Shown here in pieces: positions 1 through 10,734 of a DNA stretch of 64,000 bases. Each line of letters opens with the position of its first letter. Position 1 is the stretch's first letter. The stretch spans positions 8,986,298-9,050,297 of the forward strand of contig NW_020949602.1 of assembly GCF_900497805.2 (NCBI RefSeq), given 5' to 3'. This DNA comes from Vombatus ursinus (lineage: Eukaryota; Chordata; Mammalia; Diprotodontia; Vombatidae). The notes beneath the pieces are model-generated. The model did not search any database. It was not told the DNA's origin and saw only the letters and a list, made by a program, of their open reading frames with translations. The position numbers and the translations under genes were made by a program.

Positions 1-16
1 TTCCTTCCTTCCATAG

Positions 17-158
17 GTGGATGGAGTAGATATCCAGGGTTTTGCCAATCAGGATGTTATTCAGGCGTTGCGCAAGGCAGGAGATACAGTGCACCTGACT
101 CTAGTACGAACCAAGGCGTCTTCCTCACCTCTCCCTCTGGACAGATCTTTAGATGAAG
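17..158 (+). CDS. PATJ: PATJ exon A: C-terminal half of PDZ3
   Basis: The exon has 47 codons plus one base, reading [20 protein letters not shown] onward and ending DRSLDE. It holds the end of the PDZ core: the VDGVDI strand, helix alpha-B ([13 protein letters not shown]) and the last strand ([11 protein letters not shown]). A serine-rich linker follows. It opens after a pyrimidine-rich acceptor ending CCATAG and closes at GAAG|GTAAAT. The remembered human stretch is [20 protein letters not shown], a close match. The first alpha-B residue is Gln here (codon 50-52) where human has His, the residue that normally sets class I ligand choice. The start is phase 0 and the end is phase 1. Confidence 0.96.
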
Positions 159-1384
159 GTAAATCATTTTCATGCCTCTACTTTCCATGAAACTTGTAGT
201 TCAAGTGGGGTCACGGTTGCTGGACTTTGCCCGGCATTTGAACCTCCCTCCAAATAGTCCTCTTTTATGAAATTTGGTGATAAGCAAATCCACCTGAATT
301 TAAGCTTTATGAGTGTGTAACAAATCTTTTCTCTCCCTGGGCCTCAGTTTACTCATTGTAAAATAAGAGGGTTGGATGAGGGGAACGCTGAGAGTCTACG
401 GCCCTAGATACCTTGGGGCAATGAGCAAAAGTAGAATGGTAGCAATTTGTTCACCTTGATCTGCCTGATATGAGGATGCGCCATCCCCGAGTGGGAAGAC
501 GTTAGATCTCTGACACGTGTGGCAATACCAATTTCTTACTCCTCCAGATGGAAATGAGAATCAGTTCTCTAAGAAGCTCGTCCTCTCCAAAATATGTCTG
601 TTATTCACATTTGAATAATAAAGTGGTAGCACCTTTCATCTTTGGGTCTTGGCACTTGATGAACCTTAAGTCTCATATTACTTTGAAAGCTACATTTTAT
701 TCTAAAACCCCTATGGATTTAATCTTCTGATTGACTTTATGCTGTCGTGAGAAAGAATATTTCTGGAAAGAAAGAGCCCAGTGTCTTCATTGCTGCTTTC
801 CCCTGGAGAACTTTCATGATCCGAAATGTTGGCTATAAATTTATACCTCTTTCATTTCTTAATGTATTGACCTCAAAATGTGTATATGAACAGAGGTTGA
901 AAACCTAAGGAATTATCTTTCAGTGCAGCACTGATGACTTGGGCTGGCTGTTCAGAGTCTAGTAATGTTGCCGCAGAATTTATCTGGGGGGAAGAAAGTT
1001 GATTTTCTCAGTGAGGCAGCTACAGGGAAAACTTAGACCTGGAAACCTTTTCCGTCAACTGATAGTGATCTTTATTTAAATTGAAGCCTGCAATTTACCA
1101 TGAAAGTAATTTTGCTGTTAAAAATAGATGACCCGTCAACTTCATTTTATGCTCCACATTTAAAACCGCCAAGATTCTTCAAGAGGAATAGTTATAAAAA
1201 TGCAATATTGAGTTTAGAGAAGTTTAAGTCAATATTTATGTTAAATCTAATGGTTATAACAGCTGATATGGGGCACTTGACTCTAATTTGCTGTCCATGG
1301 TGGAGTATGTCAGCTTGGTGAGCAGGAGGAATCTTTTATTGGGCAGATTTAAGGTTGTATGGGGAGGGGAAAGATGGATTGTGG

Positions 1385-1550
1385 ATCAACGGTTTGGACT
1401 TGGAATCAGAAAGCCCTGGCTTTGAATAACAGCTCCACCTCTTAATAGCTGTGTGATCCTGGGCACATCACTAGACCTCTCTGGTCCTCAGCTTCCTCAT
1501 GTAAAATGGGACCAATAATATTTCATTCTGTGCCTCATATGGTTGTGAGA
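1385..1550 (+). repeat. MIR-type SINE
   Basis: It carries the MIR core (TAGCTGTGTGATCCTGGGCA), then CCTCAGCTTCCTCATGTAAAATGGG and a GTTGTGAGAG tail segment. Confidence 0.85.
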
Positions 1551-1552
1551 GT

Positions 1553-1655
1553 CATTCATTCGACAAGTATTTATTAATCATCTGCTCTGTGCTAGGTGCT
1601 GGAGATACAAAGACATAAACAAGGGTGGTTCCTTCTCAGGCAGTGGATAGAGAGC
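1553..1655 (+). repeat. L3-type LINE 3'-end fragment
   Basis: TATTTATTAATCATCTGCTC followed by TGTGCTAGGTGCTGGAGATA and CAAAGACATAAAC matches the family that begins 'attaagtgcctactatgtgcc' and recurs many times in this window. The family name is my best guess. Confidence 0.7.
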
Positions 1656-1861
1656 ATTTCACAAAGTAATCTAAAGGGCTACATCACTGTCCTTATTATC
1701 ATGATCCCACAGTCTGTCTTTAAAGTTGAAACTGAACCCCTTTTAAATCAGGCAGGTTGTCATTTTAGAAATTTGAGGATTTACCCAAAATACTCTGCCC
1801 ACTTCTTTCTTCCTCCATGAAGTATCTTATCTGCTCAAGATCTAGTTCAAAACTACTTGGC

Positions 1862-1950
1862 ATTTCCCTCTGTTTCCTCATCTTTAAACTGAAGGTGTTG
1901 GACCATGGGACTTCTAAGGTCCTTTCCAATTCTGATCATAGGATCCCATG
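1862..1950 (+). repeat. MIR-type SINE, 3' half
   Basis: GTTTCCTCATCTTTAAACTG, then GGTGTTGGACCATGGGACTT and CTAAGGTCCTTTCCAATTCT, is the usual MIR 3' segment. Confidence 0.75.
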
Positions 1951-2261
1951 AGCTTATGTTCTTAGGTCCACACAGTTTCCCCTTTCTCAAACTTTAAACT
2001 CTTTTTGGTAGAATTGTGGATGATCCTGAGTTACGAAGGTCATATTCTATGCTTTGTTTTGAAACTTACAAGTATTTCTACATGGAGAATTCCTAGAGGC
2101 GAAGGACCATGGCTTTGGTTTCTTTAACGTTTGTCTCAGCTCCTTCCATCCAAGGGCACAAGGCTGCATCTAGAGCTTAGACAGTGCTGGACCTCAGAAG
2201 CCATACTGAAGAAGAGGGATCCATAGAAGGAGTCTTGAAAACCTGAGTTCAGTCAGTCAGG

Positions 2262-2350
2262 AAAAATGAAATGCCTATTAAGTACTGCAAGTGCTGGGGA
2301 TACAAAGAAAGGCAAAAGTCAGTCCAGGCTCTGAAGGAGCTTATAGGCTA
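2262..2350 (+). repeat. L3-type LINE 3'-end fragment
   Basis: CCTATTAAGTACTGCAAGTG, then CTGGGGATACAAAGAAAGGC and a GGCTCTGAAGGAGCTTATAG segment. Confidence 0.75.
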
Positions 2351-2357
2351 TCCTGTC

Positions 2358-2560
2358 TCAAATATTCACTGACTGTGTGACCCAGGACAAGTCACTTAAA
2401 AAAAAAAAAAAAAAAGTTCTGTGCCTCAGTTTCCTCATCTGTAAAAATGGTGATAATAATAGCACCCGCCTCCCGTAGTTGTTGTGTTAAATGAATTAGC
2501 CTCTGTGAAGTGTTTTATAAATTTTAAAGCACTATATAAAACTAGCTAATATTATTATGA
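2358..2560 (+). repeat. MIR-type SINE with internal A-run
   Basis: The core CTGTGTGACCCAGGACAAGT is followed by a 17-base A run that looks like slippage in TCACTTAA. The usual CCTCAGTTTCCTCATCTGTA and AAGCACTATATAAA parts follow. Confidence 0.85.
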
Positions 2561-2875
2561 ATACCTATTGAATGAATGAAAATATATTTAAATTTTTAAA
2601 ATAATGTTGAAGAACCTTTGAATTAGCAGTTTTAAGACTAAGTGTAAGAAAACATCTTAAGACAGGGTTGAAAATCCTAAATGGATATTTTAGATGAAGT
2701 GAATAATTACTTTTCTTTGTGTAACACTCAATATTTTACAAACTGCTTCCATCTACTTTATCTCATTCCATAATACCCTTTCTGACGGGCTGGAGAGAAG
2801 GCCAAGAAACTGGAGAAAAGGACTAGATTGGTCTGGTAAAAAAAAAAAAAAGATACTGCATTCAGAATCAATAAA

Positions 2876-2995
2876 CTTTTTTGGGGGGGGGCATTCAGAA
2901 TTATGTGACTTGCCCAGGGTCCCACGGCTAGTAAGTGTCTCAGGCCAGATTTGAATTCAGGTCTTCCTGACTTGAATGTACCACCTAGCCGCCGC
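2876..2995 (-). repeat. WSINE-type tRNA-SINE with target-site duplication
   Basis: The antisense signature ACTTGCCCAGGGTCCCACGG, GGCCAGATTTGAATTCAGGT and CACCTAGCCGCC is present. Flanks TCAGAATCAATAAA (2862-2875) and TCAGAATCAACCAA (2996-3009) form a 14-bp duplication with two differences. Confidence 0.85.
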
Positions 2996-3009
2996 TCAGA
3001 ATCAACCAA

Positions 3010-3145
3010 TTCTTGAGATGAATCCTGACTCTGCCTATGTGACCTTGAATAAGTCACTGCACTATTGGTCTTTAGTTTCCCCCTTTATAAAATGAGTATT
3101 TGACTAGTTAATTCATGAGATCCTTCTAGCTTGAAGTCCTATGAC
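3010..3145 (+). repeat. MIR-type SINE, degraded
   Basis: CTCTGCCTATGTGACCTTGA, TAGTTTCCCCCTTTATAAAA and a GAGATCCTTCTAGCTTGAAG tail. Confidence 0.7.
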
Positions 3146-3204
3146 ATATAAACTACTATTGGTGATTTCATGCAGATAATTTGATGTTTTGGGGACTTTT
3201 GTAG

Positions 3205-3345
3205 CACCACCCAAAACGCCAACTTTATTTTTAACTGGAGCTGTGGAGACCGAAACGAATTTAGATGATGAAGATGAAATGACGCAAGAGAAAGTGGATC
3301 ATTTGAAGGATGAAGATAAGCCAAAGCCGATGCCACAGACTTTCG
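3205..3345 (+). CDS. PATJ: PATJ exon B: acidic PDZ3-PDZ4 linker
   Basis: It starts mid-codon (G|CA = Ala) and reads [20 protein letters not shown], then [20 protein letters not shown] and KPMPQTF plus one base. The block [12 protein letters not shown] is nearly identical to remembered human PATJ. The rest is acidic and less alike, as expected of a disordered linker. The acceptor is CTTTTGTAG; an upstream candidate at ATGCAG would read into a stop, so 3205 is the supported start. The donor is CG|GTAGGT. At 141 nt with phase 1 at both ends, it could be skipped without a frameshift; this is an inference with no transcript evidence. Confidence 0.93.
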
Positions 3346-4012
3346 GTAGGTCCATGCTGCTTGTTTCAGGGGCTTGGATGTCTTATACCTTCTGTTTTCA
3401 ATAGCTTGGAATCAAGTCCTGATTCTGCCATTAATTCACTGTGTGATCTCTTCCCAATTCCTTAACCCCTCTGTGCCTGTTTTCTTTTCTGTAAAATCTG
3501 AAAACTTACTAGATGATGGGGTTCTTAACCTTTCCTGTATGTACCATGACCTCCGAGATCCCTTCCAATTCTCTATGTTGATCTGTATGTTTTCCACACA
3601 TTATAATTTCCCTTTATTTTTCGATTAGTGGGGAGTGTAAATGAAGGATAGAGTTTTCAAGACAGATGCGTGAAAGGCTGGACATTTTACCAGCCCATAC
3701 GTTGTCCCTGGAGCCCATCAGGAAGAGAGAGATATGTTCTCTATGTTCTATGTGTTGGTCAGTTACTGCCCTCATTTGGTGACCAGTGGCAGGAGTTCCT
3801 AAAGAGCAGAAGAAGTTGCCATTTGATTCCTGCTGATGACATGTGAGTCCTTGCACACCTTTCCACCAATGCCTCTTTAGGCCCTTGACAGTCTTTCTAA
3901 AACTGATTTGGAGTACTCTGTTCCACATGAAGCAAATAGGGATTCCATGAGGGAAATTGAGATTTTTGGTATTTTGCTGCTATTTCCCCCACCTTGGAAA
4001 TACACATTGAGA

Positions 4013-4250
4013 AGCAGCTTGTTGTAGTGACTAGAGGACTGGCCTTAGATCCCGAAGATTTGAGTTCAAGCCCAGTTTTAGATACCTGTTGGCTCTTTAA
4101 ATGACCCTGGGCAAGTCACTTCCCCTCTGATTGCCTCTAGCAACTCTCCTAAGATTAAGTTATAAATGAATTTACAATCTGTAGCAATTGAGGGAGTTTT
4201 TACACCAGGCATTCCCAACATGGAAGAAATCACAGGTCTGGGATAAAAAT
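4013..4250 (+). repeat. Marsupial tRNA-SINE, MAR1/THER-like long-tail subtype
   Basis: The head is GTAGTGACTAGAGGACTGGC and the core AATGACCCTGGGCAAGTCAC. A distinctive tail follows: AGCAACTCTCCTAAGATTAA, GCAATTGAGGGAGTTTTTAC and ACAGGTCTGGGATAA. The same tail occurs at 34098, 41022 and 49263. Confidence 0.75.
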
Positions 4251-4895
4251 ATTAAATATGAAACCAGGGATTTACCAAGTGATTATACAGGGGAGATTTG
4301 ACAGGATGAATTTTGGTTAATATTCTTTTTTTTTCCCTCTAAAATTGCCCAGTCCCTTTTGATCCTGAGATTCCCAACCAACCTATCTGCTTTCTATCAA
4401 TATAGTCCAATTCTATAAGTACTCTTTGTCTTAATTAGTTTGGGAAATGCTGGTCTTTAAGGAGGTTTCTACCTTTTGCATTTACTGTAAAAGTATAATG
4501 GGCTTTGATTTGTGTTTCTCAGAAATACCAAACTTAATGCTTTTTGAGACGCGAATGTCTAATTCTATTGGCTTTGTGGGTTTCCCACGGTCTATTTACA
4601 AAGGCATGGGTTTTGTTTTCCCAGGCAGATCTGTGTTCACACATTGTAATGGAATAGGTCAGAATAGTTAAACTTCTCACATTTCGTGGAGAATCCAGCT
4701 CACTGCTCTCTTTTAGAATTCAGGGGTTTGTGGTCTTTTCTTTCTTTCTTTTTTTTTTTATTTTGCCCCATTTTGAAGGTTTGCCATGGATTTTAAATCT
4801 TGTGCCTGGCACATAGTAGGCATATAATGTTGAATTGAACTGAAATGTCAGGGGAGTGATATGAGAATCTTGAATCTCCTAGTCTAACAAAATGT

Positions 4896-4913
4896 TACCC
4901 CCCCCCCCCCCCC
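4896..4913. repeat. Poly-C tract
   Basis: A run of about 17 C followed by GCTGTGAGC. Its length is likely to vary and to be error-prone in assembly. Confidence 0.9.
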
Positions 4914-5421
4914 GCTGTGAGCACTTAACCATGGTTTTGTTTTTACCCTCTTAACATCAGAGAGTCACAGATTGGCGGCTGGAAGGGGCCCTGAAAGATG
5001 GCAGGAATCTGGATCTCCCCTTTAGAGAGCAAATGATGTTTGATGCTTAAGCATTTGGGTCATGTCTATGCAGTCAGCTTTTGTTCATCTGTTGGTGAAT
5101 ATTGTTGGTGCCCAAGCATGTTAGCATCCTGGATTTAGAGTTGGAGAGGATTTTATAGAGCAGTTTGTCTCTACCTCACCTCTCCCTTGTGATTGGAGGG
5201 TGGAGCCAGGGACTCCAAAAGCTCTGTATGTCTCATTTCTCACCTGACTGCAATTCTCTGGGACTTCTCTGACCACCTTCTCCACCATGCCCCCATGTTG
5301 GGTAACTCACCCTCCCCCACCTTTTACTTCCTTTTGGGTGATCTCCCATTAGATTGGGGGTTTTTTTTTTTTTGGTAGTTTGCTGATTTTTTTCCTGCAA
5401 ATTATAATTTTTATTTTATTT

Positions 5422-5550
5422 TCTCCCATTAGACTGTAAGTTCCTTGAAGGTAGAGATGAGTCTTTTAAAAAACTTGTGTTGCTAGTGTTTAGCACAGTC
5501 TCTAGAACATAGCAGGTGTTTAATAAATGTTCATTGACTGACTTATTGAC
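5422..5550 (+). repeat. L2 LINE 3' end
   Basis: TAGACTGTAAGTTCCTTGAA, TTTAGCACAGTCTCTAGAAC and the terminal GGTGTTTAATAAATGTTCAT plus (TGAC)n are the L2 3' signature. Confidence 0.85.
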
Positions 5551-5681
5551 ACAAGTAGCAAATGGAACATCTACAATTCAAGCCAAGGTCCCTTGACTCC
5601 GAGGATAGCACTCTGTCAATGGCACCATATTAAATCTGTCCTTGGAGCTTGGAAACTTCTGTGAGATAGGAAGATAAGGGA

Positions 5682-5925
5682 ATCCACATTTATTGAGTGC
5701 CTACTATGTGCCAGGCAATGTGCCAAGTGCTTTCAAAAATATTGCCTAATTGGGTCCTCACTACAACTCCATGAGGTAGGTGCTATTATTATCCCCATTT
5801 TACAGTGGAGGAGACTGAGGCAGACAGAGGTTAAGTGACTTGCCCAGGGTGGTCTAGATAGTACAGGTTTGAGACTGGATGAACTCACGTCTTCCTGACT
5901 CCCTCCATTGCATTTCCTAACTGCC
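5682..5925 (-). repeat. MIR/MAR1-type SINE
   Basis: In antisense: TTGAGTGCCTACTATGTGCC, GAGGTAGGTGCTATTATTAT, CCCCATTTTACAGTGGAGGA and TTAAGTGACTTGCCCAGGGT. Confidence 0.88.
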
Positions 5926-6679
5926 TTCGAATCAGTGAGATTCAACATGTGTTTATTGTAAGGCACTGAACACCTGGACTGGTAATACACAGAGAAGAAT
6001 GAAAGGAGTTTTGAACTCCAGGACCTCAGTTCTAGTCTGTTGAATTACTTGCTTTGTTCACCTTGCCCCCCATGTCTGCGTAAGACTCGTCTGCTCAGCT
6101 TCATTACGCTGGTTTTTGGCATCCCAACGATCTTCCTTTATGAACATTGGTTCTGGACCAAAGAATGGGGCGACTCTGGATCACAGATGCATAGCCCCTG
6201 TCCGAGCGTTAGCAGAGATTTCTCGGAGAGGAGCTTCACTAAAGATGGTGCTTTGCGGTAGTCTGAGAGTTAAGCTTTCCATTCCCAGTAGGGAAGAGAT
6301 CAGAGGAAGCAAGGGAGTCAAACCGAGGATGAGAAAGGACAGCTCCGTCTTGTAGTGTCTGTTGAGTCCGTCTTCATCATCTGCTTCCAGGATCTTGTTG
6401 CTTGTAAATTCTGATCATCAAGTGAGGAGGATTGAGTGTATAGTAAAAAAGGCCCCTAGGCTGGAAGTTAGGAGACAGACGTAAGCTTGACTCCTAGCTT
6501 TGCCTCTTCCTTGACCCTCCTTGCCTGGAATGCCCTCTCTCCTTCCCTCTGCCTCTTCAAATCCCCAATGAGTCAATATCAATAACTTGGTAAGAGATTT
6601 GAAACAATCTCTTCCCTCTTCCTTCTGTGCCCAGGGTCCCTGGTTAGATCATGTCACTTTGGGGGCAATACTTTTTTTT

Positions 6680-6925
6680 TTAATTTGATTAATTTACTTA
6701 TTTTTAGTTTTCAACATTCACTTCCTCAAGATTTTGAGTTCCAGATTTTCTCCCCATCTCTTCCCTCCCCCCACCCCAAGGTGGCATGCATTCTGAATAC
6801 TCCTTCCCCTAATCTGCCTTCCCTTCTGTCTCTCCCCACCCCTTTCTCTTATCCCTTTCCCCTTCAATTTTCCTGTAGGGCAGGATAGATTTCTATACCC
6901 CATTACCTGTATATTTTATTTCTTT
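6680..6925 (-). repeat. L1 LINE 3' end, marsupial type
   Basis: TTTTCAACATTCACTTCCTC followed by AAGATTTTGAGTTCCAGATT and a CCTCCCC-rich stretch is the antisense 3' UTR common to marsupial L1. Its T-run at the left is the copied poly(A). Confidence 0.8.
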
Positions 6926-6967
6926 TGGGGCAATTCTTGGTATGGTTATTGTAACCTCTGTTAGATA

Positions 6968-7035
6968 AGCTGTCCCAAAAGTCTTAGTGTAGTTTTAAGT
7001 TACAAATAGCATTAAGACTTTTGGGATACCCTGTG
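6968..7035. mobile_element. Mariner-like MITE, 68 bp
   Basis: Terminal inverted repeats CTGTCCCAAAAGTCTTAGTG and CATTAAGACTTTTGGGATAC differ at few positions. The element is flanked by TA on both sides (6966-6967 and 7036-7037), the target site of Tc1/mariner elements. It is too short to code, so it would have needed a transposase supplied in trans. Confidence 0.8.
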
Positions 7036-7179
7036 TAATAGCTGAACATTGAAATACGCCAATGGGGCAGAAGCTTGCGGGCAGGAGAAGGGAGGATTGA
7101 GTGCAATTTGCAATTTTTAAGAAAACTGTCTATTGCAAATTCAGGTAGAGAGGTAATTCTGGTAGGAATGGCTTCAGGT

Positions 7180-7365
7180 ACTTCCTAGCTGTGTGACCCT
7201 GGATAGCGTTTTAACTTCTGCCTATCTCAGTTTTCCTAGCTGTAAAATGGCAGGTAATAATAGCACCTACCTCCCAGGGTTATTATGAAGACCAAATGAG
7301 ATCATATTTGTAGAGCTCTTTGTAAATATTTAAAGACTATAAATGCTAGCTGTTATTATTCAGCT
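7180..7365 (+). repeat. MIR-type SINE
   Basis: CCTAGCTGTGTGACCCTGGA, CCTAGCTGTAAAATGGCAGG, ATAGCACCTACCTCCCAGGG and a GTAGAGCTCTTTGTAAATAT tail. Confidence 0.88.
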
Positions 7366-7471
7366 CATCTTTGGTATATTGTTACTACTTTTTACAGTCC
7401 CTTAGAGCAGGTACAACACTTCCTTAAAATGTGATTGGGAAATGTTTAACCAAATCAATTGAAATTCAATG

Positions 7472-7722
7472 AAACGTTGTTTAGTTGCGTCCTACTCTTT
7501 GTGATCTCATTTGGTGTTTTCTTGGCAAAGACACTGGAGTGGTTGGTCATTTTCTTCTCTAGCTTATTTTTCAAATGAGGAAACTCAAGTAAACAGGGTT
7601 AGGTGACTTGCCCAGGGTCACACAGCTTTTAAGTGTCTGAGGCTGTATTTGAAGTCAGGAAGATAAGTCTTCCTAACTCCAGGCTGGGCACTGTACCCGC
7701 TATGGCACCAGCTAGCTGCCCA
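7472..7722 (-). repeat. RTE-tailed tRNA-SINE
   Basis: The antisense tRNA-like head is at the right (ACCAGCTAGCTGCCC) and the core GTGACTTGCCCAGGGTCACA is in the middle. A left tail reads TTAGTTGCGTCCTACTCTTT then GTGATCTCATTTGGTGTTTT and CTTGGCAAAGACACTGGAGT. Reverse-complemented, the tail matches the RTE end at 52105-52145. Confidence 0.85.
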
Positions 7723-8019
7723 ACAAAGATTAAGTTCAACAAAATCTACTAACGTAGCCACTACTTCTGATGACATATGCTGCATTTTACCTCTGTTGTC
7801 CTCTACCTCTGCCACAGGGAGGGATAAATTATTCAAAGAACCAAAGGAAGGCCTCTCATCTGTTGAGTCTGTCATTTATGGAGTAGACAGTGGACAAAAA
7901 ACAGTGTGGGAAGTTTCCATCTCCATTGTTGGAAGGATATCTGCTTCAAGGAGCAGACACATTGCCCAGTGGAGGATAGTGATGTGTGATGTCCTGCCAT
8001 GCTTACGTTGCAGTACCTT

Positions 8020-8175
8020 GTTATCTGGTCTGGTCCTCACAAGAACCCTGTGACGCAGGCAAGGAAGTTATTGTCATCCCTGTTTTATAAATTATGAGAT
8101 AGAATGAAAGTGATTTACTCAATGACATATGGTCAGTATGAGTGGTAGGCCTGAGACTGGACCCCAGAACATTCA
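8020..8175 (-). repeat. MIR-type SINE, degraded
   Basis: GGTCCTCACAAGAACCCTGT, GAAGTTATTGTCATCCCTGT and TGATTTACTCAATGACATAT follow the MIR antisense order. Confidence 0.7.
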
Positions 8176-8559
8176 GAGGTCAGAAGTATTTCCCTTTCTC
8201 CTGACACCAGATAAAATAGTATATAACCTTGAATAAAACAAATAGAAATTTAACCCTATCTTAAAAATGTAGACTGGCAAAAGAATATTACCATATTACC
8301 AAATTACCATAACACCACTGAATTTGAAAATTGTTGTTAAAGGGTCTTAAAAGTTCTTTAACATTTCAAGGCTCCATGATTTTGTTGGGTGTGGCTACTC
8401 TCTGTACCAATGCAGTTGGACTTTCTATTGTAGGTACTCTCTGAGTTGCTGCGGATAAAAAAAATACAATCATTCTTCTGGCAGGGAGTCTGTCTGAACC
8501 CTCTTAGGTTGATGCTTGAGTGAAGGACATGTCTTCCATTGCTGGGTCTGTACTCAGTC

Positions 8560-8660
8560 CATCTACAAGCATTAATTATGTGGCCATCAGGGGTCAGCCA
8601 TTGTCCTGGGCCCTTGACATACAAATATAATAGTTCTTACCCTCAAGGAGCTTACATTCT
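8560..8660 (+). repeat. L3-type LINE 3'-end fragment
   Basis: AGCATTAATTATGTGGCCAT and TTACCCTCAAGGAGCTTACA keep the family order. Confidence 0.55.
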
Positions 8661-8761
8661 GTTCACAACCTTTTCAGCTTAGTAGGCCTTATATGAACAT
8701 ATTCTGCATAGCCCTTGAGAACCAAGGGTCTGTCCCCTCCCTGACTCCATGAGACATCAAA

Positions 8762-8925
8762 GGTAGATGGTGTAATGGATAGCATGCTGGACATGGCGCT
8801 AAGAAGAACTGCCCTAGATAATGACTAACTAATCGCTTACCTCTTGTGTCATCTGCGAGATGAAGAGCTTCAATTCACGGGCCTCCACTAGCCATTCCAT
8901 CTCTAAATCTATGACCCTGTGATGT
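8762..8925 (+). repeat. MIR-type SINE, degraded
   Basis: AGATGGTGTAATGGATAGCA head, CTTGTGTCATCTGCGAGATG, and CTAGCCATTCCATCTCTAAA near the 3' part. Confidence 0.65.
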
Positions 8926-9685
8926 CGCTTCCCCTTGGAGTGGTCGCTTTGTGGAATGGTACTCCTGAAAGAACTCGGGTTATTGGAACGCCTCCATTTA
9001 ACTCACGCTGAGAGACGTGACTCTTGTTGTCAGATTTACAATGCAGCGTCTTTTCAGGATGCCTAAGCTTCCTTCTCTGATGATGAAGGTGCAGCCCCAG
9101 TGGAGTATTGCAGGCATCTGAAAGAAGCCGTCTCTGCTTGAGGACCAAAGGCCCTGGGAGGGTGGAAGGCCTCACTCAGATTTGGAGCCAGCTGGCTCCT
9201 GTCGGCTCTGATAATCTTTCTCTGACTTTTCCAATCTTGTGACAAGATGTTGAGGCTTTGGTGTTTCTTGTTTTTTTTTAAAAGGGAGCAGAGAGTTTGT
9301 TTTCCAGAGCTCTGTCCAGGGAGCTGGGAGCATTAGGCTCTTACCTGTTTAGTGTTGCTCAGGCTGGAGACTTTGATACTTGGGCTGTGCTGGGCGCCAG
9401 GTCACTCAGAGGGTAGGCTGGATGACATCATGTGATCACCTCACTTTGCAGGGTGACAGTTGAAAAGACAGACAGGTCAGGGTAGCTGTACTCCCTACAA
9501 AGACTGACCCAGAACCAGGCCCCCAGGAGCTCATGTTACTGACACCCTCATTAAACCAGACAAGCCTCAGTCCTTGCCAAGTGTGGAAAGAAGACTGAGT
9601 CCTAGCTCCTATGGCTCCATGCTCATGAGAACAGAGATTTCCCAGTAAGGGCAGGGTTCTCCAGCCTAGTGGAAGAAATTGCCTG

Positions 9686-9885
9686 AGGTGGCTAGGTTTG
9701 GCATTGGTTAGAGTGTGCAACTTGGAGTCAGGAAGTCCAGGGTTCAAATCCCACTTCAGATCCTTATGAGCTTTGTGACCCTGGGCAAGTCACTTCAACA
9801 TTTCCAGCCTCAGTTTCCTCATCTGTAAAATGAGGGAGTTGGATGTCTCTAAATTCCCTTCCAGCTCTGAATCTGATTATATGAC
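9686..9885 (+). repeat. MIR-type SINE
   Basis: GGTTCAAATCCCACTTCAGA, TGTGACCCTGGGCAAGTCAC, CAGTTTCCTCATCTGTAAAA and TTCCCTTCCAGCTCTGAATC run in order. Confidence 0.9.
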
Positions 9886-9904
9886 TTAAAGTGGTTAACA
9901 TTTA

Positions 9905-10050
9905 GAGTAATCCAATCCAATAATCATTGGCTAACTGTTTTCTCTGGTGCTAAGCCCTGGGGATACAGAGGATAAGAAAGCAAAGGTTCCCACTCTCAGA
10001 TGGTTTACATTCTAATGGGAGGGGGCTTACAGATAGGGAGGGAGCAGGTA
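9905..10050 (+). repeat. L3-type LINE 3'-end fragment
   Basis: GGTGCTAAGCCCTGGGGATA, CAGAGGATAAGAAAGCAAAG and GTTTACATTCTAATGGGAGG. Confidence 0.75.
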
Positions 10051-10084
10051 GACATGGGATTCCAATCAGTGATCTTCATAGCTA

Positions 10085-10185
10085 GCTTTTAATCCCTCTG
10101 GTTCTCAGCTTCATTCTGTGTTCTATGAGGGAGTTGGGCCTAGGTTATTTCCAAGGTCGCTTGCATCTCTAAGTCAGTGATCCCA
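10085..10185 (+). repeat. MIR-type SINE, 3' half
   Basis: CTGGTTCTCAGCTTCATTCT, GAGGGAGTTGGGCCTAGGTT and CTTGCATCTCTAAGTCAGTG. Confidence 0.65.
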
Positions 10186-10194
10186 TTATTGTGA

Positions 10195-10315
10195 AGTGAT
10201 TAATATTTAAGGCAACACAATCTAACAATCTTTCATTAAGCAACCATTGTGGTGCCAAAGAAAAGAATGGGGTTGTCTCTGTCCTCAAAGAGCTCCTATT
10301 CCAAGGGACGATTAT
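10195..10315 (+). repeat. L3-type LINE 3'-end fragment
   Basis: TTTCATTAAGCAACCATTGT, then GTTGTCTCTGTCCTCAAAGA and GCTCCTATTCC. Confidence 0.6.
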
Positions 10316-10734
10316 GTTTTAGGGGCTCGAGGGGGAAAGGATTGATTTCACCCCTCTGAGGACCTCCTGGTGTAGAAATGTTCCTCCACTGATGCAAATC
10401 AACAAGACTTCTGTAAATTTTAGCCCTTTTTAGTGATGCCTTGCTAGAGTACTGAAAGGGTTAGAGACTTGCCCAGGGTCACACAGCCAAGCTATCCCTC
10501 CAGATTCCTTCACTCGCTCTCACTCAACTAGAAATGGGAGTGCCAGGTGGAATGGGAAGAGAATCCTCCTTTTGTCAGAGCTCTCTTTGACGTCATTCCT
10601 CAAATTCACCTCTGACTTAAGCTGCCCACTCAGTTTATCCTCCATTTTTCTATTTCTGTTTCTCTCTTTAGTCTCTGTTTTTACTGAAAAATGCTGATGT
10701 TCTCTGTTCTCAGCTCCTTATTTTTTACATCTAG

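Larger units (their letters stand above)
159..3204 (+). other. PATJ intron 1
   Basis: GT-AG intron of about 3.0 kb. Bases 159-1380 hold no repeat I can name and no second gene. The rest is a mosaic of MIR-type SINEs, LINE ends and one WSINE-type insertion, listed separately. The acceptor tract before exon B is poor: a run of four G interrupts the pyrimidines just before CTTTTGTAG. Confidence 0.85.
3346..10734 (+). other. PATJ intron 2
   Basis: GT-AG intron of 7.4 kb. Apart from the repeats listed, 3346-4010, 4250-4790, 5010-5420, 6010-6680, 8930-9685 and 10320-10734 look unique and show no coding or RNA signal that I recognise. Confidence 0.85.

Noticed and set aside
3178-3204. Earlier start of exon B after ATGCAG (3170s)
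   Set aside because: With exon A's phase it would read into a stop before the conserved [14 protein letters not shown] block; the acceptor at 3204 keeps the frame open.
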